Source of the DNA: Musa acuminata AAA Group
Lineage: Eukaryota; Streptophyta; Magnoliopsida; Zingiberales; Musaceae
Length of the DNA: 64,000 bases
Assembly (NCBI RefSeq): GCF_036884655.1
Contig: NC_088338.1
Coordinates: 1,608,001-1,672,000 of the forward strand
Direction of reading: 5' to 3'
The notes under the pieces are model-generated. The model searched no databases. It was not told the origin of the DNA and worked only from the letters and a program-made list of their open reading frames with translations. Positions 11,939-24,493 of the stretch are shown piece by piece; position 1 is the first letter of the stretch, and the number at the start of each line of letters is the position of its first letter. Position numbers and translations under genes: made by a program.

Positions 11939-13700
11939 CCAATAACAACCTTATCTTGATCTGAAAAAAAAAAGAAAAAAGATGAGACATTCAAAATCAG
12001 TTAACTAAAAAACATATAACCACTATCAACACCTTAGAACACAAAATAACCTTCAAATAAACTTATTTGTAATCCATAAGACACCAAGCAATACTTGGAT
12101 CATCGATGCCAATGGAAGTTAAAGTACTCAAAGATTGTTAAACACAAGTAGATGAAATGCACATCAATCGGTCAATCATCGATGATAGTTTCTAGCAAGA
12201 AGTGAAAAAAGAAAGAAAAAAAGAAAGTCAAGCTTCAAAGAAGTAGAACGATCTAAAATAAACAAATAGCACTATTTTAATGGATTCTCGTTAAGAAACA
12301 CAAGCAACATAAGTACAGCAGCTTGATTCCTCGTAAAAGGTATAGCAGCCTGGTACATCAAATTTAAAATAAAAAATCACAGTGAAATTAAATATATATA
12401 TATCAAGGAAATCCAAGATGCCACACTCAAAGTAACGAAAATGTAGATATTAGAAAAAACATAGGGTATCTCCAAACTTTTCCCTCTCGTAGTGATACAT
12501 TCACTGACAATGAGTTACAAGCCCAATAAAAGAAGACTGAGTAAGCAATTGGTCTTGATCCATTTAAACTTACACAATCCACTCAGCTAGGTAATTTCAT
12601 CGTTAGGGGGAAAAGAAGAACTTAAGCAGAGAAAGGCCTTTGAAAGAATTTTGATTATTCATTGCAGGTAAAACACGTGCAGGGACAAAAATAATATCTA
12701 ACATGTTATCTAAATTTAACTAGTATATTAAATAAAAGTGATCGTAGAAACACAAACACTTTTCTCTCCCTTTCTTTTTCCAAATAAGTAGATGTCCTGT
12801 TTACGCCCTAACGTACACCAAGCAGTACGCCAATGTTATGCTGCTCAATGCTGTCTGGCAAGACTAAATGAGACAGCTGTTAATATAAGCAGGAACAAGA
12901 AACAGTTTCTAAATTCTATAGGTATTAATCTTTCTCAAAGATCTAATCATATAAATCTCTCCAACCACAACCCAATTAACAAAAGAGGAAAACTAATATC
13001 ACCAGTACATATCTAGCAAAAAAACGAGAGTCAAGAATGATCATTCTTTTCGTTGTGCAAACTCAGAGCAAGACAAAGCACAATCATCCAGATTATATAT
13101 GCCAACAATTTTAAGTGAATACCAGAATTAATTCATAAAAGGAACAAAACCAGAAGGAAAACAAGGATTTAGATATGCAGAGCTCGAAAAACAAATGAAT
13201 TCATTACGAATTTGAGAGTTATTCATGTAGCGTAGCGAAAAATCTCCTCCATCCGATCAAACAATGTGTCAACGAGAAAGTAAACAGCGGAAGATCGCGT
13301 CTTTACTATCGGTATTCCTACTAGAGTAGAAGCATCACCATAAACAAAGACCTACTGAAGCCCTTCTTTCGAACCAGAGTTCCCGCTACCGCTTTCCTCC
13401 GGTGAAGGGAACAGAACCCCCGGAGGGAGTCGAACGGAGGGGGGGAAGCTGGTGACACAACTCGACCGAAGGTTAAAGGGGAAGTAAGAGGAGGGGAAAA
13501 GGGGGTTTGCTTATGAGGAGGAAGAGAAGCGAAGAGGAAAAGAAGAGGCCGGAGAGAGGTGATCCGAGACGGCAGAGCGGAGCCAGAGCAGCAGGGCTGC
13601 AGATATAGACGAGGACGAAACGATTGGAGCGGTGGGGCGGGGGAAGGTGAAGCCGAGTCCTACGCACCAGTGGGCGTGGGGCATGGGCAAATTCTTCGGG
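11939..13700 (-). promoter_or_regulatory. U-box gene leader, leader intron and probable promoter
   Basis: The first coding exon extends upstream to a TTTTTTTCAG acceptor at about 11961, so the 5' leader is interrupted by an intron. A GC-rich block at about 13370-13700 on the same strand is the likely first non-coding exon and start region; its open frames look like by-products of base composition. The distal exon border was not pinned down. Confidence 0.45.
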
Positions 13701-16700
13701 CAAATTCCCCTAAAACACCTCCAAAATCTTTTTTTTTACCCCCACAAAGCATCATATTTAAAGAAAAATATCGTCTCATTATCCACTCACAAGTTTTATC
13801 ATCTCCTTCATTAATTATAAATTATATTCTTTATAATTAGTTATCTTTAATATTTTATTTTTTTATTTTTTAAAAATTATAATAAGATACATATACTTAC
13901 GAAAGTAAAATATTTAATCTTATTTTTCCTTATATCATCGATTCTATTAATAAAAATACCGCATGTACTCAATGATAAATCAAAATAAATAAAAAAAATT
14001 AAATTAAATATTTTATTTTGATAAATATATGGATCGAAATACAACTAATTACATATGGTAATATATAATTAACTCCTCTTCCAACGCATTCGTCTCTATT
14101 GTTTCCATAGGAAAAGATCGTGTGTGAGCTATGGGATAAGAAGACTAAGGAAAAAAAAAAAGTTGAGGAGGAGGTAGAGACAAGCTACGATAATGCGATC
14201 AGGTAAAGGCCAACGTATTTTTTATTAGAAAATTTTATTTTTATTAGAAAATAAGAGACACTTTAAAATGAAACAAAAAGAGGTGTTTAACGAAAAGTAA
14301 TATAAACTCGGGGCATTTTGGGGAATTTACTTTTTTATTTTTCTTCATTTAAGAAAAACGTTGTTTTTACTAGCAAACACCGGACACCATCCATGTCAAA
14401 TAGAAAGACGCCACGTCAGATAATGCGTTCCCAAATTAGACTTGGCCTTGTAGATTTGGTGGTGGTAGTTTTGACTTCAAACTACTTTGATTCTGTCTCA
14501 TAGAGCTTCAAACTAGAGCAGTTAAATCCATGAAATTTATTATTATTATATATATATACATAAATTAAATATCTGCTCTTCCATTTGGTCTGTGAGCATC
14601 ACAAATAAATTAAATCCTTTTTAATGGGAATAATTTATGTCGAGGCAATTAAATACTGCCATCATCGAACAACCATTGAAATTTGAGCTCATCATGAAGA
14701 CGACCGTCAGAGGTTGTAAGGTACAAAGATCATCGACGCGTCACCCGATGCCCAAAGAAAACGGGAGATGGAGAAGAAGATCTGATTAAACCCAATAAAA
14801 GGGAACAAAATTGCTCGTGATGGAAGCATGAGCTGAGCTTGAGACCATAAATGCCGCCTTGCGGTGAACGGAGAGGATAAAGGTGAATTCCCGGGGGTCT
14901 CCGTCGGAAACATCGCCATTGAATTGACTTCTGCACCAGTAGAAACAAACAATGACGACAGGAGAATTCGCAGTGTTCCCAAGATAAAGACGGCTGTCAT
15001 ATCATATTCACCCACCGGAAATCTCCGGTAATTCCCAACGAGAAGCTGCTGAACGCTTCCACCGACCGGTGAGAACCGCATGACCGGATCTATAGCAAAC
15101 AGCCAATACCATCACTGACGCTTGACGCCGTCAATTATATTCCCTCTGCAAGGCTTCGAGTCGCACCATGGAGAACCTCGACCATACTTCACCGCCGGAA
15201 ACACGTTTTCTCCTTGCACCGAGTCGTGAATCATTGCATTGCATCAAACAACTTGCTGTTGATCAGGTCGCAGCTGCTCTTCCAGAATCTAAATCAGCTG
15301 AGTCGTAGCGCTCGGCATCTGCTCATCAACGCAAAGGAAACTGGAAAAGTTGCAGCGTTAGAAATCAGCATGGTAAGTGAAGAAGATATGTTCATGACCT
15401 AACAAAGGATTATCTGATGTGATCGCTGTCGAGAGATGCTATTCTTCTAGAGAAGTGACTGAGCTAACAAGCAATGATTCCATGACCTACCTTTGACTTG
15501 ATGATAACTTGTGATCTCACACTTACAAGGCATCGAGTGAGCGAGATGAAGCACACATTATCGAGAACCATAATAACTCAGAAATTTGCCAACCTTATTG
15601 CATTAAGAACTCTACAATGAAGAGTAATCCAATGAATATTAAGAATGCCCTCCTGTAGAGTCCCTTTTCTTCACAAGAATTATCACTATTGAATTTTCTT
15701 GACGACTATAAGAGAAATCCATGTGGGTCATGTATATTTCTAGATGGATTTGGAAGACGATCATAAAGATGGAGATTACTTTTGACTTGTATAAGGTGTT
15801 GATGTGAGATACATCATTAATAAATGATGATAAAAACAGTAATATTTCGACAATAGTCAATGTCGTTTATTGTCCTGAGAACAAGTAGGGTGTACGTTGG
15901 GCCAGGGAGTTCTTGGGCATGAGAACGAGATACTCCACTCGTGGATCTCGTTAGGTAGACTATCGATCGCTTGGATGCAGGGAATGGATAGCATCAACTA
16001 CAACAACACACTGCTTCCAACGTGACGCATGAAACTACATGTTGTGACCATAAAGCACAACAAAGATGTTGGGAGTTAAGATAATGTGCCATTTGAGAGA
16101 GACTTGGGGCCATATTAGTGACGATGACAAGCTAACTCTTCTTGGACGTTGGTCTATTGCATCGGCTCAATTTTTCTTGTTAGGTTTACAGTATATAATA
16201 GTTAATGGGCGTCTATGACGTCTAACTTGGGTCAGACCTTCAATATCAAATATATTTTGATGATTACATATTACCCTCTATAATTAGCTATATTTAACAT
16301 TTCAATCTTTATATTTTAAAAAATTACATTATGATTATTATATTTTATAAAAATAAATATTTAATTTTATTTCTCTTCGCATCATCGATTTAAAATACTA
16401 TAACTAATTACATATGATAATATTTGATTAGCTCTCCATCTAATGTAAAAGAATAAAGACCTTGGGAATTGCCTTTCAAAATAGATCAATAAAATAAAAA
16501 CAACATTGAAGGTTTATCAGACGAAGCCTCATCATTCAGATTGTGTCTAAACAAATATACTCTTTATTTGCTTAAAGAGAAAAAAGTTACGGTGAGAATA
16601 GAGTTTAAAATTGAATTCTCTTTTGATTTCCAAGGGTCATTTTTAGAACTTTGTGAAAATAATGATTGTATTCTTTAGAAGAATAGGAATATTATTTATT

Positions 16701-16763
16701 TTGATATAAATTTTACTATAGAAAGAGAGTAGTAAGTGAGTTAAATATCATTATTTATTCTGA
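13701..16763. other. Intergenic region with one unassigned GC-rich island
   Basis: AT-rich DNA except for about 14700-15420, which has coding-like base composition. On the minus strand 15081-14707 is open for 124 codons (starts MRFSPVGGSVQQ, hydrophobic patches FILGTLRILLSSLFV and ILFPFIGFNQIFF). I recognise no family and see no splice context, so I leave it as a possible small gene or gene relic. Poly-A/T and (TA)n runs fill the rest. Confidence 0.4.
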
Positions 16764-16847
16764 TCCTACTAATTGTTCGATAAATCAAACTGATTATTTG
16801 ATTGGTAATTAATTAGTGGATGTGAATTAGTCTTGACTACATCATAA

Positions 16848-16899
<52 letters not shown>

Positions 16900-17099
16900 A
16901 AAAATGATAATTAACTAATCTTCTACTCGGTCTCATCACCAAACGTCTCGAGTTGGGAAGCCTTTGTTTCGTGTGAAGCGGAAAAGAAAGGCTGTCATGT
17001 AAAGGAGGGAGAAAGGCACGGTGATTCAAACACCATGGTCACCCTCCGCGCCTTAGTAGGAGCCCAAGTTTGTGCCGCTAAATAGCAAGCCATGAGCAG

Positions 17100-17108
17100 T
17101 ATATATAA
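17100..17108 (+). promoter_or_regulatory. TATA box of GH17-like gene A
   Basis: TATATATAAG about 85 bases before the ATG. It is conserved in the duplicate gene at 25088-25096 with the same spacing. Confidence 0.7.
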
Positions 17109-17186
17109 GAGGAGGAGGAAGAAGACGCCATCATCCCGACCTCATCATTCGTTCTGTACATCAGAACTGCTCCCCTACAAAGAGCC

Positions 17187-18236
17187 ATGACGAAGAAGCC
17201 CAGCTCTTCCCTCGTCCTCCTGCTCCTCCTCCTCCTCCTGGTTCCCCGGGCTGATGCCAGCATCGGCATGTGCGTTCCCACTGCTGCCGCCCATCTCGTC
17301 GACCCCGCCGTCCTCGTCAACCTCCTCAAGGCGCACTCCATCTCCATGGTTCGCCTCTTCGCCCCCGTCCCCAGCATCCTCACCGCCTTGAAAGGCACCG
17401 GGATCAGGGCCATGGTGGGCGTCGGCAACGAGCAGATCGTCCCACTGTCGTTGGGCGGGCAGGACGCCGCCCTCCGCTGGTTGAAGATGCACGTGCTCGC
17501 CTTCCTGGACCCCAAGCAGCTCCGCTACCTCGGGGTCGGCAACGAGGTCCTCCACGTCGCCGAAGCTCTGATCATCCCGCACGTGGTGCCCGCCATGAAC
17601 AATCTTCACAAGGCGCTGCAGCAGCTGGGCCTCGACGGCGCCGTCAAGATCTCGTCGCCTCTCGCCTCCAGCATCCTCGGCGTCTCGATGCCGCCGTCGT
17701 CCGGGGCGTTCACCCCCTTATCCCTCCCGCTGGTCCGGCCCATGCTCAAGTTCCTCCAGGACACCGGGTCGCCCCTCATGGTGAACACGTACCCATTCCA
17801 AACCTTCATCCAGAATCCCCTCCACCAAGCCCTAAACTTCTTCCTCTTCCACCAAAACGCGCCGCCGGTCAAGGACGACGGGCGGAGCTACACCAACATC
17901 TTGGACGCCATCGTGGACGCCCTGGTGGCGGCGATGAAGAGGGAAGGGTTCTCAGGGATCCCGGTGTCGGTGACGGGGACGGGATGGCCGATGCAGGGGA
18001 ACAACAAAGCCGCGACGCCTGCCAACGCGGCGGCCTTCGTGCATGGAGTGGTGCAGCGGGCGTTGGAAGGCACCGGCACCCCCATGAGGCCGAAGCAGGG
18101 GTTGGAGGTCTTCTTGTCAAATATGTTCAACCACCAGAACAACAGTGGGAATGAGACTAATCATGAAGTGCATTTGGGCGTCTTCAACCTCGATGGCACA
18201 ACGGTCGTCAACGCCACCTTCGGACGTGCGCATTAG
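17187..18236 (+). CDS. GH17 (beta-1,3-glucanase)-like secreted protein, copy A, nucleophile Glu absent
   Basis: Intronless, 349 aa, near the usual length of a GH17 enzyme without a carbohydrate-binding tail. A signal peptide (MTKKPSSS, a Leu run, then VPRADA) precedes the mature start at about residue 25. GH17 landmarks are present: VRLFAPVPSILTALKGTGI, the acid/base region YLGVGNEVL with its Glu, LMVNTYPF, TPMRP and the C-terminal GVFNLDGT. Two key parts are altered. Where family members have Glu-x-Gly-Trp-Pro (nucleophile), this reads T-G-T-G-W-P. The N-terminal Tyr-Gly-Arg motif is replaced by CVPTAA. It should therefore fold as GH17 and be secreted, but cleavage of beta-1,3-glucan is doubtful; binding of glucan is an inference. 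Very GC-rich coding sequence. Confidence 0.88.
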   Translation: MTKKPSSSLVLLLLLLLLVPRADASIGMCVPTAAAHLVDPAVLVNLLKAHSISMVRLFAPVPSILTALKGTGIRAMVGVGNEQIVPLSLGGQDAALRWLKMHVLAFLDPKQLRYLGVGNEVLHVAEALIIPHVVPAMNNLHKALQQLGLDGAVKISSPLASSILGVSMPPSSGAFTPLSLPLVRPMLKFLQDTGSPLMVNTYPFQTFIQNPLHQALNFFLFHQNAPPVKDDGRSYTNILDAIVDALVAAMKREGFSGIPVSVTGTGWPMQGNNKAATPANAAAFVHGVVQRALEGTGTPMRPKQGLEVFLSNMFNHQNNSGNETNHEVHLGVFNLDGTTVVNATFGRAH

Positions 18237-19137
18237 AGTCGGTGTCTCCGTCGACCGCAGCGCCACAAACAACATCTAAGCTTTCTTCTTTCGTCTTCAA
18301 TAACTTTAGTGTTCGGAGCCCCTCACTCTTCAAGCATGCAGTGATGGAGACTCGTGATCAAATGCCGAGCGTTTAATTTGCTTTCCTACCAAATAAAGAT
18401 TATTATTGGATTTATTATTTCTCCTTTGCAAACAAAAGATATTGACAGCATATATAAATCGATCAATGTGTTACACAAGCATATAAAATGAAGCAGTGAG
18501 TTCAATGTGTATCAACCAAAGCCAACTGCCAACAAATGGTTTTGGATTGAGATGACTACACAATGACATCAAACATAATTAAGCTGCAGCAATATTGAGA
18601 AGCATAAAGTTATTTCTTATAAACATGCAATACAGATTGTCAAACTAAACAAAAAGGTGGAAACAATCGGAAAGCATTTACCTGTTCATGCATAATATAT
18701 TATTTAAGCTGTTCAACTACTGTTCTAACAACACAAGGAAAAGGGTGTCAAATCACCAGCCTTTTCTAAATAGCTACATAATGGTTTTCCAATTAAAATA
18801 CAAATGTAGACTTTTGACATCACAGAGCAAAATAAAATTAGACTTCTTTAATGATAAGGAATTGGTGATCTTCTTGCCCAAGTATTACACAAGGAGAACT
18901 AGTCAATATTGAAGTAATAACGAAATTTCTGAATAAAGCTTCTGTAGCTATGTTTGTGGACTAGCATATGCAAGCATTCATGTCACAAAGAGATGAATTT
19001 TCACAAATTCTTTTGAAGTAGTTACGCAAAAGATAATTGCATTCTAAGATTGCAATTATATTAAAATATGTAATGGAATCTTCTAGACAAATCTAAGCTC
19101 CAGTATAACTATTAAAAATTATAATCGGTTCATACCA
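18237..19137. other. 3' flank of GH17-like gene A
   Basis: UTR and AT-rich DNA shared with the second copy. No gene is seen; the short open frame near 18688-18912 is also found in the other copy but has no recognisable product. Confidence 0.5.
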
Positions 19138-19249
19138 AATTAACTAAACATCATGATTAACTGAGTTATGAGTAATTGAGTCCTTAGAGTTCATGATTAG
19201 GCCAAACAAGATGAGAATCACAATGAGTTATGATTGGTTATAGTTGTTA

Positions 19250-20360
19250 GTTACATGTATCCTACAAGTCAATCACATGAGCGATATCACCTGTGATATG
19301 TATGTATCACTCACGTGTGATATATTGCACAATCTCTTTTGGTTATTATTATTATTATATTTTTTTATTTTATATTGGATAATGAATATATATTGTGATG
19401 TTATTGCATTTGTGCAATAAGAATTAGATCATAATAAAGTTATGATAATGAGACTAATTTACCTTTCAATATAGACCATAAATATTCTCGATCATATGTT
19501 ACTTAAAAGAGACATCGGAATAACCGGATAGCCCAGTATGCTATATATTCATCCATATGATGTAGGTAGCTAGTCTCATAGTTGCTCATGTTTGGACACT
19601 AGGAGTATTGTGTATATGGTTATTGGAGAATGAGTTCACTGAATGATCCACTAACGGAAAGCTAGTTAGTTAATGATACATAATCGTCAGACAATGATTC
19701 CGTAGTCCTAATTGTATATTTGATCCTTAGTCTTGAGATATTGAGAATGTTTTGTTTGAGTACGTCATCTTTGGATATCAGACTTATAGGTCTCAAACTT
19801 TCAGATCTGGTATAGACGATCATTAGGAATGATAGCCAACCTTACAAAGATAATTGTGTATCAATAGAGGATCATCCACTCTCGATATTATAAATGAAAT
19901 ATCCTATGTGCTTTCAATTATGTAAATACTTGGCCAGGGTCAAGATCATGATGAATCCGATAAAAGTGAGACTATGATGGATTTCATATGGGCCTGATAG
20001 CACCATACCCGATATACAATCTCTTGGATATTAGATCGATTAGAGACTATATATATATATGATAACTGATGGGAGACATGTAAAATGTATTAGATCTATT
20101 GATATTGTCTATAGACAATGATATAGTAGCATAGTATGCCTACAATCAATGAGTTGACTGAATTATTATTAGAATAATAATTCAATGAGTTAGAAAGAGT
20201 TTTAAGTCAGAAGGGATTCTAACAGATGGAACTTACGATTATATCGGTATTAAGCCTAGAGGGTCACGCACATATGGTGGTAATACAAAGACTAGAGGTT
20301 TTGATATGTTATATCCAATAAGCTCATATTTCAATGGATCTAATGGAGCTTAGAATGATT
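19250..20360. repeat. LTR internal duplication, unit 1
   Basis: Diverged direct repeat of the sequence at about 20380-21500. It begins near AAGTCAATCACATGAGCGAT and ends near TTATATCCAATAAGCTCAT. Confidence 0.7.
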
Positions 20361-20379
20361 ATTGGATGAGGATCCAATA

Positions 20380-21500
20380 TGCTAGTCATAAGTACCCTAT
20401 AAGCCAATCACGTGAGTGATGACACATGTGACACGCTACACACTCCTTTTACTTATTATTATTTATTGATATTTTCTGACTTTATGCTATATTTTATATA
20501 TATTATGACGTTCAAGGATTTGTGCAAGGAGAATTGGATTATGATGAGATCACGATAATAAGATCAATTCACCTTTAAACATAGCTACTAAATAATCCTA
20601 ATCATAGGTTATATGAGAGGGACATCGAGATAACTTGACAGACTAGTGTACTTTATACCTATTCATATAATGGAGGCAATTGGTCTCATAGTTTCTCACG
20701 GAAGGACATTAGGGATATAGTGTAGGTGCTTATTGGAGAATGAGTTTACTGATTGATCCACTCACAGAATGTTGGATGGTTGATGACACCTCATTGTCAA
20801 ACAGTGATTCCGTTATCCTAGTTGTGTATTTGGTTCTTAGACTTATACACTAAGGATGTCATATATAAGTACTCTACTCTTTAATACCAGACTTATAGAT
20901 CTGGTAGTTTCAAATCTAGCACAATCGATCGTTGGGAATAGTAGTCATCTAATGAGGGCAATTGAGTATTGATAAATGATCATTCACTCTCGGTGTCATA
21001 AAAGGAATATCCTATGTGTTCTTACTCAAGTAAATATATAACCATGGTCATTCAGATTGAAAGAGAAAGAGTTCTTCACGAGAATCTAATTAGAGCGAGA
21101 TTCGAGTAGATTTTATATAGGCCTGACAATACCATACTCGATATATGGTCTCTGAGATATTAGACAGAAAAGGAACTATAGATACATAGTAATTGAGGAC
21201 AGATATATTCAATGGATTGGATTCCCCTGTATCGTTTGTGAACGGTAGCGTAGTGGCCTAGTACGTCAATAATCGATGAGTCGAGTGAATCATTATAAAG
21301 ATAATAATTCATTGAGCCAGAAGGAGTTCTGATATGTATGACTCACGGCCAGCTTGATATTGAGCCTAGAGGGTCACACATATATAGTAGGTGTTGTGAC
21401 GAGTAAAGATTCAGATATGAGATATCCGTTGGAGCCCCTATCTTATTGGATATCCAATAAGCCCATGAATTATTTGATTCAATGGATGAGATCCATTAAG
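20380..21500. repeat. LTR internal duplication, unit 2
   Basis: It begins near AAGCCAATCACGTGAGTGAT and ends near GGATATCCAATAAGCCCAT; partner of the unit at 19250-20360. Divergence is large enough (by eye, well over 10%) that the duplication is old. Confidence 0.7.
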
Positions 21501-22062
21501 AACCAATGAGAAATTATTGGGTAAAGATCCACTAATCAAAGAGGCTTGGGTAGTTGGATAGAGATTCAGTACCTAGGGTAGGATTCATAAGGGTTAAGTT
21601 AATAAAGAACTCTGTAAATAGGAATGAACCAAATGGCCATAATCTAAACCCTTTTGGTTGCCACCTCCTATGCTCCTCTCTCCCTCTCCTCCTCAGCCAA
21701 CAACTCTAGTTTGGAGAGTATGGATAGCAAGAAGGGCTGAGCCCTTCTTGATCGTGTGGTGCACATCGAAAGGAAGATTGTAAAACAATTTGGGGAGTAT
21801 CTTCGCAGCCTTTATTATATGGATTACCACTACAGAGGAGGATAATTGACCTCCTTCATCATCTCCTATAGATTTATAGGATTTTAGGAATATACAATCT
21901 CCCTAGGTAACACATCTTTTATATACATGTAGTTTTTCAGTTTTGTGGGTTTTTGCGCACCAATTTTCGCACAATGATAAGAAACTTTTTCTACGAAAAA
22001 TCTAGGATTTTGTTTTATGTTCTTCTACTACACATGTAATGTTGCCCCAGGTTTTCTAACAA

Positions 22063-22075
22063 TGGTATCAAAGCG
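22063..22075 (+). promoter_or_regulatory. Retrotransposon primer binding site (tRNA-Met type)
   Basis: TGGTATCAAAGCG, two bases after the LTR-terminal CA. It differs by one base from TGGTATCAGAGC, the usual plant copia primer binding site complementary to initiator tRNA-Met. Confidence 0.75.
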
Positions 22076-23158
22076 AGGTTGTTTGTATGAAAGATTGGTT
22101 TCTAAATTACATGTATTATGTTGAATCACGTAGAATTATTTTTATGTGATTACTGTGATTTTTGTCATAGTTTTCAAATATGGACTACACTCTTTTTCTC
22201 GATATTGAGAGGTGTTTAAGGGAGGTCTTTTGATATCAAAATTATTGATACGAAAGGGGGAGAAAGGGTAGTAATTGTTGCTGCCCTAAAGGCTGGCTAC
22301 TTGTAACCTTGATCAAGAGTTGTAGAGGGTGCTCATGGCTTGACTAACTGCCACAGATCGAGAGTAGCCATGCTGCTCTCAGCCTAGATGGGGCAGAACC
22401 ATTGCAGCCAAGAAACCCTCACTACAAGGGGAACCTTTGGTGGCTAGGGTTTCCTAATCGCATAGGAGACCCTTACGGTCGGGATTCCTAGTCGTATGGG
22501 GAAGTTGGTGGCTAGGGTTTCATGGCTACATAAGGGTCCTTGGTGGCTACGATTTCCTAGCCACACAAGGTAGCCTTGTGGCATAGGATTCCTAGCCATA
22601 GGGGAGTCCCTAGCGGGTAGGGTTTCCTAATCGCATAGGAGACTTCCTATCATGTGAGGCACCCTATGGTAGGGTTCACAAAATACTACATATAATTAAT
22701 TAAATAATTTAATTAATTATTATTATATAGTAGCCCGACATAGTGATATGTACATGTGATGTGTGATATTTATGGATAATCATGGACTGTGTGATGCGTG
22801 TGTACATGTGATATAATTATTATTATTGAGACCTACGAGTCTCTAATTTATCTTATTTATTATCAGTCTTACGTACCTGTGATTATGATATAATTACACA
22901 AGGAGGCGTGATAAGAGCGCGGAGGTGACAACGAGACCCACGAGATCGACACGGATAATCATAACATATGAAGATATATTGAGATGCCAACGAAATCGAT
23001 GATGACAAGATTAACGATCATAGGGCATGAAGATGTGCCGATGCCAATATAGATCATGATGTGAGTGATTGGGGCCACTAGCTCGGGTTTGATCAAATTA
23101 GGTTGTGGTCCATGATCATCCAGTATGATTGCTCATGTAATGTGTGACTAATTATACA

Positions 23159-23160
23159 CA

Positions 23161-23191
<31 letters not shown>

Positions 23192-23304
23192 CATATATGT
23201 ATACATATACATATACATATACATATGTATATATGTATACATATACATATGTATATATATGTATACATATGTATATATATGTATAAATATATATATACAT
23301 ATAC

Positions 23305-23336
<32 letters not shown>

Positions 23337-23422
23337 ATATACATATACATATATATATATACATATACATATATATATATACATATACATATATATATAT
23401 ACATATACATATATATATATAC

Positions 23423-23499
<77 letters not shown>

Positions 23500-23520
23500 G
23501 AGATATATATATATATATAT

Positions 23521-23618
<98 letters not shown>

Positions 23619-23632
23619 GTGTGTGTGTAACA
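23159..23632. repeat. Large (AT)n microsatellite with TATACA higher-order pattern
   Basis: About 470 bases of alternating purine-pyrimidine DNA. It starts as TATACATA mixtures, becomes regular blocks of 'ATATATATATACATATACAT' about 20 bases long, then pure (AT)n, and ends in GTATGTAT and (GT)n. The Tyr-Ile open frames on both strands are artefacts of the repeat. Confidence 0.95.
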
Positions 23633-24367
23633 TGTCATATTAGGAGACCGAATCAAAATATCCTCTCACAATAATATTAAGTCGATAAACATGAAATAAT
23701 TAGATTGACTCACATGGGCTTCCATCATTATAAGGAGAAATCGATTCTCAACGTAGATTGAGTTGATCAAGTTCCTCGAGGCTCACTTATATTATGATTC
23801 GAGATCTTGCCTACGACATAGATATGTGATCGGTGACCTAAAGACATGGTATGTTTGGTCGAGTCTCTCAATGACATATCATCGAATCAGACTCATCTTG
23901 TAACAATGGTAATAACTTAATCGAACATCATGGTTGGTCGAGTCTCTCGATGCCATGATGGTTCGGAGGCAAAGAGTTATGATCGGCAAGAATTACTTAT
24001 ATTTTTGGGCTTAGTGTGATTGGTCGAGTCCTCGAAGTTATGCTAAGACATCGTTGGATCCTAATCCCCATTAGAGATCCGTTAGGGGTCTCCAATTCAC
24101 ATACTAGAGGGAGTTATATATTTCACAAGAAAATAGTGGAAATATATTAAAATAGAAGTCTATATCTTAATTGCTCTGCAAAATTTGTATGTTATTTATT
24201 CTACTACATCTTTATTTACAAAAAATGTCACTTTCAAATCTCTTATGTGACATACTGATCCAAACTATGTGGTTTGACTCTACAATTCGAGAATCATTCT
24301 TATGACGAAAAAAATCGTATTCGTCCTTAATACAGTAATGCTCACGCCCATGAAATAGGCAGGTGAG

Positions 24368-24493
24368 GATAAGATCGCTCGCTACATGAAGTACTTAGAC
24401 GATTCAACTCTTGCTCAGTGCTATATATTTGGCTCAATGACCCCCGAGTTACAAAAGCAATATGAAAAGATGGATGCTAGATCCATTCTCATG
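24368..24493 (+). pseudogene. Ty1/copia gag fragment
   Basis: 42 codons, ending at a TAG, with ARYMKYLDDSTLAQCYIFGS followed by MTPELQKQYEKMDARSILM. This resembles the copia gag block with 'ELQ..YE.MDA..ML' found in plant elements. There is no start, and no open frame before or after it, so it is a relic. Confidence 0.6.

Larger units (their letters stand above)
16764..19137 (+). repeat. Segmental duplication, copy A (with GH17 gene)
   Basis: About 2.37 kb that matches 24790-27170. Similarity begins around 'actaattgttcgataaatcaaactg' on the left and is lost near 'ggttcataccaaatt' on the right. It covers the promoter, whole gene and about 900 bases of 3' flank. Differences are scattered substitutions and small indels, mostly in the flanks. 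Confidence 0.9.
19138..22061 (+). mobile_element. Long LTR of a Ty1/copia-type retrotransposon, internally duplicated
   Basis: The region ends in ..TTTCTAACA directly before a primer binding site, which marks it as a 5' LTR read on the plus strand. It contains two diverged copies of a roughly 1.1-kb unit. Paired landmarks about 1,112 bases apart include GAGAATGAGTT(C/T)ACTGA (19627 and 20738) and GCCTAGAGGGTCAC (20253 and 21365). A TATA-like AAATAGGAATG leader, a CT-rich run and TTGGGGAGTATCTTCGCAGC follow before the PBS. The left end is not sharply defined. No clear 3' LTR is seen. Confidence 0.65.

Noticed and set aside
14707..15081. Possible 124-aa minus-strand gene in a GC-rich island
   Set aside because: Base composition is suggestive, but no family, splice or promoter context supports it; left as part of the intergenic entry.
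17078..17872. Long antisense and alternative-frame reading frames across the GH17-like genes
   Set aside because: They arise from the high GC of the true gene, recur in the duplicate, and lack any family motif; the plus-strand 349-aa frame has the signal peptide and GH17 blocks.
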